This document shows positions 9,338-16,007 of a DNA stretch of 64,000 nt, piece after piece; the stretch's first letter is position 1, and every line of letters begins with the position of its first letter. The stretch spans positions 62,001 to 126,000 of the forward strand of contig NZ_JADFBX010000017.1 of NCBI RefSeq assembly GCF_015223055.1, read 5' to 3'. The translations under genes were made by a program, and so were the position numbers. Below the pieces are notes generated by a model. It saw nothing but the letters and a program-made list of their open reading frames with translations, was not told the origin of the DNA and ran no database searches. This DNA is from Pedobacter sp. MC2016-24 (GTDB taxonomy: Bacteria > Bacteroidota > Bacteroidia > Sphingobacteriales > Sphingobacteriaceae).

Positions 9338-10483
9338 TTACAACTTCGTTAATCTTTCAACGGCTTTTTCCAGTGTTTCTTGTTTTTTAGCAAAACAAAA
9401 ACGTAATACATGGTGGTCGTTATTTCTCATATAGAAGGCGGATACCGGGATGCTGGCCACTCCATACTCCTTGATTAGCTTAACAGCCATATCGGTGTCT
9501 TTTTCCTGATTAATGTGTTCATAACTAACGCATTGAAAATATGAGCCGTGACAAGGTAGCAATTTAAATTTTGTTTCTGCCATAAGTGTTCTGAACAGAT
9601 CTCTTTTTTGCTGGAAAAAAGAGGACAGGTGTTGATAGGTCTCCGGATCTTTCAGGTATCTGGCAATGCCAATCTGCATCGGGGTATTGACGCTGAATAC
9701 ATTGTATTGATGTACCTTTCTAAATTCTTTCATCAGGTTTTCAGGTGCCAGGCAATAGCCCAGTTTCCATCCGGTGGTGTGCAGTAGCTTCCCGAAAGAT
9801 GCAACGATGAAACTCCGTTCATATAATTCAGGGTACAAAGCAACGCTCTGGTGTTTATGACCATCAAAAATGATGTGTTCATACACCTCGTCGCTTAAAA
9901 TCAGGACGTCGGTATTTTTAGTCAGTTTAATGAGTGCTTTGATGTCTTTTTCCGAGAGTATGCAGCCGGTAGGGTTTTGCGGACTATTTAAAATGATCAT
10001 TTTGGTTTTCACTGTAAATAGCTTTTTGACCATTTCCCAGTCTATATCATAATTGGGAGGGGCAAGCTCGTAAGATTTGACCAGGCCACCGAGTAGCTTT
10101 ACTGCAGGTGCATAGGAGTCGTATGCGGGTTCAAATATGATCACCTCGTCTCCGGGATGAATGCAAGCGCTTAGCGCAGTAAATATGGCTTGCGTACCAC
10201 CGGCGGTCACAGTAACCTCCGATTCAGGATGATAATTTGCCCCATAAAGCAGGTTTACTTTTTCTGCAATAACCGATCTTAATTCTGCAAGTCCTGACAT
10301 TGGTGCATATTGATTAAATCCTTTGCGCATCGCTTCCGAAACAAAGCCGATAAGTTTTTCATCGCATTCATAGTCAGGAAATCCCTGCGAAAGGTTAATG
10401 GCCTGGTGTTCCTCAGCAAGTTTTGACATCACTGTAAAAATGGTTGTGCCTGTATGTGGTAGTTTAGATTGTATAGCTATCAT
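9338..10483 (-). CDS. PLP aminotransferase, methionine/glutamine aminotransferase family (YbdL-like)
   Basis: This is a fold-type I class I/II aminotransferase of 381 residues. The Schiff-base lysine is K232 in the SFGKLLHTTGWK motif; NLSQGFPDY (30-38), NSPQNPTG (166-173) and SDEVYEH (197-203) are cofactor-binding signatures. It keeps motifs I recall from E. coli YbdL, a methionine aminotransferase, including QSKLP..GTTIFT at the N-terminus and YDSYAPA near 121. It should use methionine and other large neutral amino acids, with glutamine as a possible donor. It is upstream of the omega-amidase gene in an apparent two-gene operon. A near-match to the -7 element (TATTTTCG) lies just ahead of the ATG. 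Confidence 0.9.
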   Translation of the reverse strand: MIAIQSKLPHTGTTIFTVMSKLAEEHQAINLSQGFPDYECDEKLIGFVSEAMRKGFNQYAPMSGLAELRSVIAEKVNLLYGANYHPESEVTVTAGGTQAIFTALSACIHPGDEVIIFEPAYDSYAPAVKLLGGLVKSYELAPPNYDIDWEMVKKLFTVKTKMIILNSPQNPTGCILSEKDIKALIKLTKNTDVLILSDEVYEHIIFDGHKHQSVALYPELYERSFIVASFGKLLHTTGWKLGYCLAPENLMKEFRKVHQYNVFSVNTPMQIGIARYLKDPETYQHLSSFFQQKRDLFRTLMAETKFKLLPCHGSYFQCVSYEHINQEKDTDMAVKLIKEYGVASIPVSAFYMRNNDHHVLRFCFAKKQETLEKAVERLTKL

Positions 10484-10551
10484 GTATCAACGAAAATAGA
10501 AATAATATTTTTATCAGCTTATTCAGATTTATTTAATAATTTCAACCTGCT

Positions 10552-11322
10552 ATGAGTTTTAAAACTAAGGAGAGCCGTTTATTGCTTGTTTTAGGTGCAT
10601 TTTTTGTTGCTAATGCCATTTTATCAGAGTTTATCGGTGTAAAAATTTTTACGGTAGAAGGTACGCTTGGCATCAGGCAATTTGACATCAGCCTTTTGGG
10701 TGTACCAAACCTGTCTTTTCACATGTCTGCCGGGGTGCTGACCTGGCCGTTTATCTTTATATTAACGGATATTATCAATGAATATTTTGGTGTGAAGCAG
10801 GTGCGCTACCTGTCGATACTCACTGCCATATTGATCGCCTACGCCTTTTTCATCGTTGGTGGTGCCATGATGCTCAAACCTTCAGATTTCTGGATAAATC
10901 AGGAGATTAACGGTCGAAATTTGAATATGAATGATGCTTTTGCAGGAATATTCGGACAGGGAATGTGGATTATTGTCGGATCGATCATCGCCTTTTTGGT
11001 TGGGCAAATGGCAGATGTGCTCATCTTTCACAAGATTAAAAAATTTACCGGTGAAAAGGCTTTATGGCTTAGGGCAACCGGATCTACCTTGATCTCACAA
11101 TGTATAGATAGTTTTGTAGTCATTTTCATTGCCTTCTATTTAAATCCGCAATACCATTGGAGCTGGCAAATGGTTGCAGCCATCGGTCTGGTCAATTATA
11201 CGTATAAATTTGTCGTTGCCATTTTGATGACGCCAATATTGTATCTCGTACATGGAATCATTGACGGTTATTTGGGCAAAGACCTGGCGCATCGTTTGAT
11301 CAAAATGGCCGGAAAAGAGTAG
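10552..11322 (+). CDS. yhhQ: Queuosine precursor transporter (YhhQ/VUT, DUF165 family)
   Basis: This is an integral inner-membrane protein of 256 residues with about six or seven hydrophobic segments. Family hallmarks include the early NAILSEFIGVKIF segment, LTDIINEYFG (residues about 76-85) with its acidic pair in a membrane helix, and IAFLVGQMADVLIFHKIKK. Characterised YhhQ proteins import queuosine precursors such as preQ0 and preQ1. With queE about 5 kb away, the organism appears able both to make and to salvage deazaguanine precursors. It is divergent from the aminotransferase gene and ends in a GC-rich hairpin. Confidence 0.88.
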   Translation: MSFKTKESRLLLVLGAFFVANAILSEFIGVKIFTVEGTLGIRQFDISLLGVPNLSFHMSAGVLTWPFIFILTDIINEYFGVKQVRYLSILTAILIAYAFFIVGGAMMLKPSDFWINQEINGRNLNMNDAFAGIFGQGMWIIVGSIIAFLVGQMADVLIFHKIKKFTGEKALWLRATGSTLISQCIDSFVVIFIAFYLNPQYHWSWQMVAAIGLVNYTYKFVVAILMTPILYLVHGIIDGYLGKDLAHRLIKMAGKE

Positions 11323-11343
11323 GGGCCTGGTTAAAAGCCCCTA
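11320..11343 (+). terminator. Hairpin at the end of the queuosine-precursor transporter gene
   Basis: A 7-bp stem, TAGGGGC (11320-11326) with GCCCCTA (11337-11343), includes the gene's own TAG stop codon in its left arm. No long T-run follows, so it may act as a weak terminator or a 3' end stabiliser between the converging genes. Confidence 0.5.
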
Positions 11344-11365
11344 TTGATGTATTTGTATGTTAGCT

Positions 11366-11743
11366 TTACAGCCTGTTTACTTCTAAAATTTTAAACTCCT
11401 GTATACCATCTGGCATTTCCCAGCTGATGCTATCACCGGTTCTATAGCCAAAAAGTGCGATGCCTATGGGTGCAAATACAGATACCTTTTGCACTTTAAT
11501 ATTGGCTTCATCCGGCATCACGAGTTTAAAGGTGAATTCTTTGCCTGTTTTGATATTGGCAATACGCGCTTCCGATTTTAAGCAAACCACATCTGAAGGC
11601 AATTCTTCTTCACTGTAAATGGTGGCCTCTTTTAGCTCTGTTTGTAGCTTTTCCTTGTTGTAAGCGCTCATGTTCGATTTCTCTAAATGTTCTTTTAAGA
11701 GTTTGAAATCACTCTTTGAGAGAGATAGTGTTTTTGTTTCCAT
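11366..11743 (-). CDS. Rnk/GreA-GreB family transcription factor with shortened N-terminus
   Basis: This 125-residue protein ends in the C-terminal FKBP-like domain of Gre factors (FAPIGIALFGYRTGD and SWEMPDGIQEFKILEV, about 90-123). The N-terminus (1-50) has room for only a short helical pair, not the long coiled coil that Gre factors insert into the RNA polymerase secondary channel. That makes it closest to Rnk-type regulators, which bind RNA polymerase without cleavage-stimulating activity. The target is inferred from family knowledge. The ATG (MxTKTLSLSK) is well placed and no longer in-frame start is needed. Confidence 0.8.
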   Translation of the reverse strand: METKTLSLSKSDFKLLKEHLEKSNMSAYNKEKLQTELKEATIYSEEELPSDVVCLKSEARIANIKTGKEFTFKLVMPDEANIKVQKVSVFAPIGIALFGYRTGDSISWEMPDGIQEFKILEVNRL

Positions 11744-12111
11744 GTTAAAATGAATTAAATAATAGATGATTTGAAAACGGAGTTTTCAAAAAAATGAAAT
11801 GGTGAAAATATCAGAAGGTGTGGGGGCCCCTGAATCGGAAGAAGGTTTGAAAATGATTCGGGGCTTAGATAATAAAGTCTTTACTGCTGATTTGAAAAGT
11901 AAATCCTAATGGATAGTTTTCTCTGAAGAATCTTTTAAAAAGAGTACAGGCCTGCAATTGACTTTTATTATAAGTCAGCATTACCTTTTTATATATCCCT
12001 CTTTGTTCCATTATTGCTAATGTCGTAAGCTTTTTCTGGATTTCAAAGAGAAATTCTAATTTTTAATCCCGCATGATGTGATTTGACACCGCTCAGACCT
12101 ATTTTGAAAAA
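11744..12111. other. Gene-poor stretch with one hairpin
   Basis: No convincing gene was found in these 368 bases. An imperfect hairpin lies at 11826-11864: GCCCC-t-GAATC pairs with GATTC-GGGGC, ten base pairs with one bulged T and an 18-base loop. A 36-codon plus-strand frame here (MVKISEGVGA...) has no recognisable features. The rest is AT-rich and lies between the promoter side of the Rnk-like gene and the 3' end of the RES toxin gene. Confidence 0.4.
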
Positions 12112-12561
12112 TTAAACTTTAATTCTCCGGTCGAATATGAAAGTCTCAGATTTTAAGAGTTTTATCGATTTGAAATCTACATGTAAGGGGTTGATCAGGT
12201 AATTGTACTCGGCATTGATGATGGCTGAAGGCACTTTAAGTACTGCAGATTTATTGTCATTGATCCAATCTGCGCCTATGGCCTGAGTTAGGGGCATGTT
12301 TTGAAATGCTGTCCACGATTCGGGAAGTTTTCGCGGGTCCAGATTGGTGATCCTGATGTCGTCTGGAATTTCAATGGTCATCACCTTAAAAGCTTGATTT
12401 AAACCAAGCTGGTTTCTGTGCACTACATTTTCCAAACAAGCCAGGGATCTGGAGCAAGCGGTATAAATTACGTCTGTTTCATTCGGATTCCAGCGTGCAG
12501 CCCTGCCCGAACAAACCAATGAATTCGCATATTTTGATAAAGCAATTCTAAATACAAGCAT
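12112..12561 (-). CDS. RES-domain toxin of a type II toxin-antitoxin pair
   Basis: RES-family toxins studied so far deplete NAD+ (MbcT acts as an NAD+ phosphorylase). The 149-residue length is typical. The domain begins at once with MLVFRI; conserved positions visible are the arginine of ARWNP (R23), a serine in the CSRS segment (37-39) and the glutamate of CLENVV (E44). NLDPRKLPESW (73-83) and IGADWINDN (95-103) also match my memory of the family. The ATG is one base beyond the stop codon of the upstream antitoxin gene, as expected for a coupled TA operon. It looks intact, so it is probably functional. Confidence 0.9.
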   Translation of the reverse strand: MLVFRIALSKYANSLVCSGRAARWNPNETDVIYTACSRSLACLENVVHRNQLGLNQAFKVMTIEIPDDIRITNLDPRKLPESWTAFQNMPLTQAIGADWINDNKSAVLKVPSAIINAEYNYLINPLHVDFKSIKLLKSETFIFDRRIKV

Positions 12562-12562
12562 A

Positions 12563-13027
12563 TCAGGCCAGATCTCCGTACTCGATTCTGATCAATTCTT
12601 CTTCTATTAAAGAAATACCTGTAATGGTATCCATCAGATCAAAAGGAGTTTGATTGCCCAACCCATAAGCAGGCGTGTTTAACCATTGGTGGAAAACTTT
12701 TGCAGAACCAAAAATAGAAATGCCTTTATCAAATAAAGAGAATGATTTTAAAAGCTTTTCACTCAATGCTGCATCCAGTTTAGAAGAACTAGAAACATAA
12801 TTTTGTATGGTTTTTACATTCGTTTTAAAGGTATCCTGGAATTCTTCCTTGCTGAAACCCGACAGATTTAAAAAATCAAGGGCAGCTTTTGCCGCCAGAC
12901 CATTTTTAGAATTGGTAAGCACACTAATTGCATTGCCGTATAAAGACTGATAGGGTGCTATCAATGCAGCTTCGGCAAGGACAGGAACTGCTGTTTTTGT
13001 TTTATATGGTTTTGGAGTAGTAGCCAT
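12563..13027 (-). CDS. Xre/MbcA/ParS-type antitoxin (DUF2384 toxin-binding domain)
   Basis: This 154-residue protein precedes the RES toxin gene and is the expected antitoxin. The C-terminal part (about residues 95-150) has the DUF2384 pattern: SLFDKGISIFGSAKVFHQWL, then NTPAYGLGNQTPFDLMDT and a final IEYGDLA. The N-terminal half should be the Xre-like helix-turn-helix (about 40-90). I chose the ATG at 13027 over in-frame ATGs at 13048 and 13072 because a -7-like TATATTTA lies between 13072 and 13048 on the minus strand. Antitoxins of this family usually repress their own operon. Confidence 0.85.
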   Translation of the reverse strand: MATTPKPYKTKTAVPVLAEAALIAPYQSLYGNAISVLTNSKNGLAAKAALDFLNLSGFSKEEFQDTFKTNVKTIQNYVSSSSKLDAALSEKLLKSFSLFDKGISIFGSAKVFHQWLNTPAYGLGNQTPFDLMDTITGISLIEEELIRIEYGDLA

Positions 13028-13095
13028 GATGTGCTGTTTATATTTCATTGTAAATATAGGAAAAATTTCCATGATTTAAAGAAATTTTTCCAAAA

Positions 13096-13476
13096 TCAAT
13101 GTCCTTTATCTTCAACCGGCTTTAAAATTTGATTTACCCGATCAATGAAATGGTCCAGGTCAAAAGGCTTACTGATGAAATCATCTGCGCAGGCTTCTTC
13201 CAAAATGGCATGTTGCGCTGCATGTGCAGACATAATCAGCACTGGGATATGAAAAGTTTCCGGATTTATTTTCAATCGCCTGCATATTTCTATGCCGTTG
13301 CCATCAGGCAGCATCACATCCAAGATAATCAAGTCTGGTTTATCGGCTATAATGGCTGCTTCAAAAGCACTTGCCGTGGGAAATAGCATCACATTGTAAT
13401 TGGCCTCCAATAAGATATACTCTAAAATAAACCTGATGTCATCATCGTCCTCAATTACATGTATAAGCTTCGCCAT
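13096..13476 (-). CDS. Single-domain response regulator (receiver only)
   Basis: This is a CheY-like receiver domain of 126 residues with no output domain. The acidic pocket is E9/D10/D11, the phospho-acceptor is D53 in LDVMLPDGNG, and the conserved lysine is K103 in ISKPFD. S83 in the IMSAHAA segment takes the conserved Ser/Thr role. No histidine kinase is adjacent, so it is an orphan that probably works in a phosphorelay or through protein-protein contacts. It begins divergently from the histone-like gene. Its function cannot be read from the sequence. Confidence 0.9.
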   Translation of the reverse strand: MAKLIHVIEDDDDIRFILEYILLEANYNVMLFPTASAFEAAIIADKPDLIILDVMLPDGNGIEICRRLKINPETFHIPVLIMSAHAAQHAILEEACADDFISKPFDLDHFIDRVNQILKPVEDKGH

Positions 13477-13596
13477 AGTTTAAATATCTATGGATAACAA
13501 CCCGGTCCGCGATCAAAAGGTTTTGATAAAAATCAAATTGTGTTGATAAAAAGTGCAATAGCAGCTAGTTTATGTACGTTTATTTGCAAAATAATA

Positions 13597-13604
13597 TATA
13601 TTTG
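13597..13604 (+). promoter_or_regulatory. -7 promoter element for the histone-like gene
   Basis: TATATTTG matches the Bacteroidota -7 consensus TAnnTTTG. It lies 74 bases before the ATG at 13679, leaving a 5' untranslated region of roughly 65 bases. No exact -33 TTTG sits at the preferred spacing. Confidence 0.5.
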
Positions 13605-13678
13605 GCCTTGAATTAAGAATCAAAGCATGGAAGCTGCCTGTGTAGCTTTCAAGTTTACTAAAAGAAAAATCAAAAAAA

Positions 13679-13858
13679 ATGGAAAAATTTTCACAAGTTA
13701 AAGAATTGTTAGCTTCTGTAGAAGCTGATGTAGAGAAGTTTTATAGTGCAGGTAACAGCGCTGCTGGAACAAGAGTACGTAAAGCGATGCAAGACTTAAA
13801 AGTTTTAGCTCAAGACATCCGTACTGAAGTTACAGAGAAAAAAAACGCTGCTAAATAA
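13679..13858 (+). CDS. Small histone H1-like (Hc1-like) DNA-binding protein
   Basis: The 59-residue product (MEKFSQVKELLASVEADVEK at the N-terminus) is a lysine-rich amphipathic helical protein, with VRKAMQDLKVLAQDIR in the middle and EKKNAAK at the end. This matches the short 'histone H1' proteins seen across Sphingobacteriaceae, which are related to chlamydial Hc1 and are thought to bind DNA as nucleoid proteins. It has its own promoter element and a strong terminator, so it is a monocistronic, probably highly expressed gene. The length of the conserved N-terminus and the regular heptad pattern support it as a real gene despite its size. Confidence 0.88.
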   Translation: MEKFSQVKELLASVEADVEKFYSAGNSAAGTRVRKAMQDLKVLAQDIRTEVTEKKNAAK

Positions 13859-13872
13859 GATCAGACGATTTC

Positions 13873-13910
13873 AATACCAGTAAGCGGCTTAGTCACTTAC
13901 TGGTATTTTT
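13873..13910 (+). terminator. Terminator of the histone-like gene
   Basis: A perfect 12-bp stem (AATACCAGTAAG at 13873-13884, CTTACTGGTATT at 13896-13907) has an 11-base loop and is followed by a T-rich tail. It starts 14 bases after the stop codon. Confidence 0.92.
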
Positions 13911-13921
13911 TATTTTATATT

Positions 13922-14917
13922 ATGTCCTACATTCCCAATCAAAATAGATACAGTCAAATGCAGTACCGCCGTTGTGGCAACAGTGGATTGAAGCTTTCTG
14001 CCATTTCTCTAGGCTTATGGCATAATTTCGGCCATGTAGATCAATTGCAAAATTGCAGCGATATTCTTAAACTGGCTTTTGACAGTGGGATTACCCATTT
14101 TGATTTGGCAAATAATTACGGACCTCCCCCTGGATCTGCTGAGGAAAACTTCGGCCGCCTCTTAAAAAGAGATTTTTCGGGATATAGAGATGAGATGGTC
14201 ATTTCTTCAAAAGCCGGATATACGATGTGGCCAGGACCTTATGGAGATTGGGGCTCTAAAAAATACCTGGTGTCCAGTCTGGACCAGAGTCTGAAAAGAA
14301 TGAAACTAGACTATGTTGATATATTTTATCACCACCGTCCGGATCCTGAAACACCTTTAGAAGAAACCATGTCTGCCCTGGATCTGATCGTCCGCCAGGG
14401 TAAAGCACTTTATGTCGGCATTTCCAATTATAAACCCGCCGAAGCTGCCCGTGCCATACAAATTTTAAAGGATTTAGGAACACCCTGTATTATTCACCAA
14501 CCAAAATACTCCATGTATGAACGTTGGATAGAAGGCGGGTTGTTAGATCTCTTAGGTCAGCAAGGCGTGGGTTGTATCCCATTCTCTCCATTGGCGCAAG
14601 GTCTGTTAACGGATAAATACCTTAAAGGAATCCCTGATGATTCAAGAGCTGCAAAAGCCCATGGCTTTTTACAAAAGGATCAGATTACCCCGCAGGTACT
14701 GGCACAATTGACGAAATTGAATGCCATAGCTGAAAACCGTGGACAAAAACTGGCGCAAATGGCTTTAGCCTGGATTTTGCGCGATAACCGTGTAACCTCG
14801 GTACTGGTAGGTGCAAGTAAGCCTGAGCAATTGGCTGATTCTTTAAAATGTCTGGATAATACAGCTTTCAGTGCTGAGGAATTAAATGACATCGACCAGA
14901 TCTTATCCAATTCTTAA
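13922..14917 (+). CDS. Aldo/keto reductase, L-glyceraldehyde-3-phosphate reductase (YghZ-like)
   Basis: This is a 331-residue NADPH-dependent TIM-barrel reductase. The catalytic tetrad can be assigned: Asp and Tyr in HFDLANNYGPPPG (about 53-65), Lys in VISSKAGY (about 100) and His in IFYHHRPDP (about 139). The YRRCGNSGLKLSAISLGLW start and the YGPPPGSAEENFG segment match the YghZ/Kv-beta-like branch, which reduces L-glyceraldehyde 3-phosphate and other aldehydes. The C-terminal SVLVGASKPEQL binds the cofactor phosphate. No pathway partner is adjacent, and the substrate is not certain. Confidence 0.92.
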   Translation: MSYIPNQNRYSQMQYRRCGNSGLKLSAISLGLWHNFGHVDQLQNCSDILKLAFDSGITHFDLANNYGPPPGSAEENFGRLLKRDFSGYRDEMVISSKAGYTMWPGPYGDWGSKKYLVSSLDQSLKRMKLDYVDIFYHHRPDPETPLEETMSALDLIVRQGKALYVGISNYKPAEAARAIQILKDLGTPCIIHQPKYSMYERWIEGGLLDLLGQQGVGCIPFSPLAQGLLTDKYLKGIPDDSRAAKAHGFLQKDQITPQVLAQLTKLNAIAENRGQKLAQMALAWILRDNRVTSVLVGASKPEQLADSLKCLDNTAFSAEELNDIDQILSNS

Positions 14918-14961
14918 ATCAGATATATTTCATTTGTACCTGATGATTTATATCTTTAGGC

Positions 14962-15615
14962 ATGGAATCCTCACAAACCTTACCGATACTAGATCGTACT
15001 GAGCTGCGCATTTTAGGTGTACTTATGGAGAAATCAAAAACCACTCCAGAGTATTACCCGATGACTGTCAATGCAATAACCATTGCATGTAACCAAAAAA
15101 CTTCCAGAAAACCAGTTGTGCAGTATGATGAGCAAACCGTGGTGCTTACACTGGACCGACTTAAAAAGAAAGGTTTAATCTCTACTGCTACAGGTGGATC
15201 CAGCCGAAGTATTAAATATAAACACAATTTTGCCATTGTGTTCCCTGTCACGCCACAGGAAGTAGCCATCCTTTGTCTGCTGATCTTACGTGGCCCCCAA
15301 ACTCCCGGCGAACTGAATACCAATTCCGGAAGATTGTATGAGTTCGAATCTCTGGATGAAGTCCAGTCCGTATTGGAAAGGCTCGCCGATCCGGAGATGC
15401 CTTATGTCATGCAATTACCCAGACGCGCTGGTCAAAAAGAAACGCGTTATACCCACTTACTGGCTGGTGTTCCGGACCTGACTTCAGAAGAGTTTCAAGA
15501 GGAGCTAAGTCCAGGCAAACCCTCCTCTGAATTGGAGTCCCGCCTAACTAAAGTTGAACAGGAACTTGCTGAGTTAAAAGCTGCTTTTGATCAATTGATG
15601 AAAGAATTGACCTGA
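14962..15615 (+). CDS. yceH: YceH family protein (DUF480)
   Basis: This is a 217-residue cytoplasmic protein of the YceH/DUF480 family, made of two winged-helix-like domains. Conserved motifs are RILGVLMEKSKTTPEYYPMT (about 14-33), NAITIACNQKTSRKPV and LILRGPQTPGELNTNSGRLY (about 107-126). The C-terminal 30 residues form a predicted coiled coil (KVEQELAELKAAFDQLMKEL). Its biochemical function is not established. It is followed by a terminator, so it ends its own transcription unit before the SusCD operon. Confidence 0.9.
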   Translation: MESSQTLPILDRTELRILGVLMEKSKTTPEYYPMTVNAITIACNQKTSRKPVVQYDEQTVVLTLDRLKKKGLISTATGGSSRSIKYKHNFAIVFPVTPQEVAILCLLILRGPQTPGELNTNSGRLYEFESLDEVQSVLERLADPEMPYVMQLPRRAGQKETRYTHLLAGVPDLTSEEFQEELSPGKPSSELESRLTKVEQELAELKAAFDQLMKELT

Positions 15616-15640
15616 TTTAATTGTAAATATGATTATTTAA

Positions 15641-15668
15641 AGCACCTTAAGGGTGTTTTTTTTGCTTT
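15641..15668 (+). terminator. Terminator of yceH
   Basis: A short stem (CACC at 15643-15646 with GGTG at 15652-15655, extended by wobble and A-T pairs) is followed by nine T residues. It insulates yceH from the operon that starts near 15740. Confidence 0.85.
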
Positions 15669-15701
15669 TTTAATAATAATCTACTAAATAGGTAGAATAT
15701 A

Positions 15702-15732
15702 TTTGTTTTTAACCAAAATGCACTTAGCTTTG
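15702..15732 (+). promoter_or_regulatory. Promoter of the poly-Cys leader / SusCD operon
   Basis: TTTG (15702-15705) and TAGCTTTG (15725-15732) are separated by 19 bases, a full match to the Bacteroidota -33/-7 promoter consensus. Transcription should start near 15739, about 35 bases before the leader peptide ATG. A second -7-like element (TATATTTG, 15698-15705) overlaps the -33 box. Confidence 0.75.
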
Positions 15733-15772
15733 TTCAAACAAACGCATCATAAGATTATTTTGAATTAAGCAA

Positions 15773-15868
15773 ATGGAAAGACGTTTACACCACAACACGC
15801 CAAACAGAATAAGCGCTCAAATTAAGATGACTTTCAACATCCGTTGTTGTTGCTGTCCCATGCAATAA
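15773..15868 (+). CDS. Poly-cysteine leader peptide (31 codons) ahead of the SusC operon
   Basis: ATG opens a 31-codon frame with the product MERRLHHNTPNRISAQIK then MTFNIRCCCCPMQ and a TAA stop. Four consecutive Cys codons (TGT TGT TGC TGT, residues 25-28) lie six bases of coding sequence plus Pro from the end. It lies about 35 bases after a full promoter and 139 bases before the SusC ATG. Poly-Cys upstream ORFs in mycobacteria are known cysteine-responsive attenuators; a similar role here is inferred. An 8-bp stem can form between the Cys codons (15846-15853) and the stop-codon region (15862-15869). No signal peptide or known protein family is visible. The frame could be chance, but a second poly-Cys leader in this window argues against it. 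Confidence 0.72.
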   Translation: MERRLHHNTPNRISAQIKMTFNIRCCCCPMQ

Positions 15869-15892
15869 CGCATTCCCTAACTATTATTAAAA

Positions 15893-15925
15893 GAATAAAG
15901 ACAGGATCAGATCCTGCCTTTATTC
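15893..15925 (+). promoter_or_regulatory. Large leader hairpin between the poly-Cys peptide and SusC
   Basis: Two 16-base arms (15893-15908 and 15910-15925) are complementary except for one A-C mismatch; the core is CAGGATC with GATCCTG. It begins 24 bases after the leader peptide stop codon. There is no U-run directly after the full stem, but the inner stem is followed by CCTTTATT. It is a candidate attenuator or RNA-stability element. Confidence 0.65.
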
Positions 15926-16007
15926 GGGCAATCAGTATGCAACGCCAATCACTTACTGAAAGCCTCAGTTTCAATCAACCAATTTTTAATTAAAACTTTT
16001 TAAAGTT

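Noticed and set aside
11776..11910. A 36-codon plus-strand ORF (MVKISEGVGA...) in the gene-poor stretch
   Set aside because: No promoter element, no family resemblance, and it overlaps a hairpin; likely chance.
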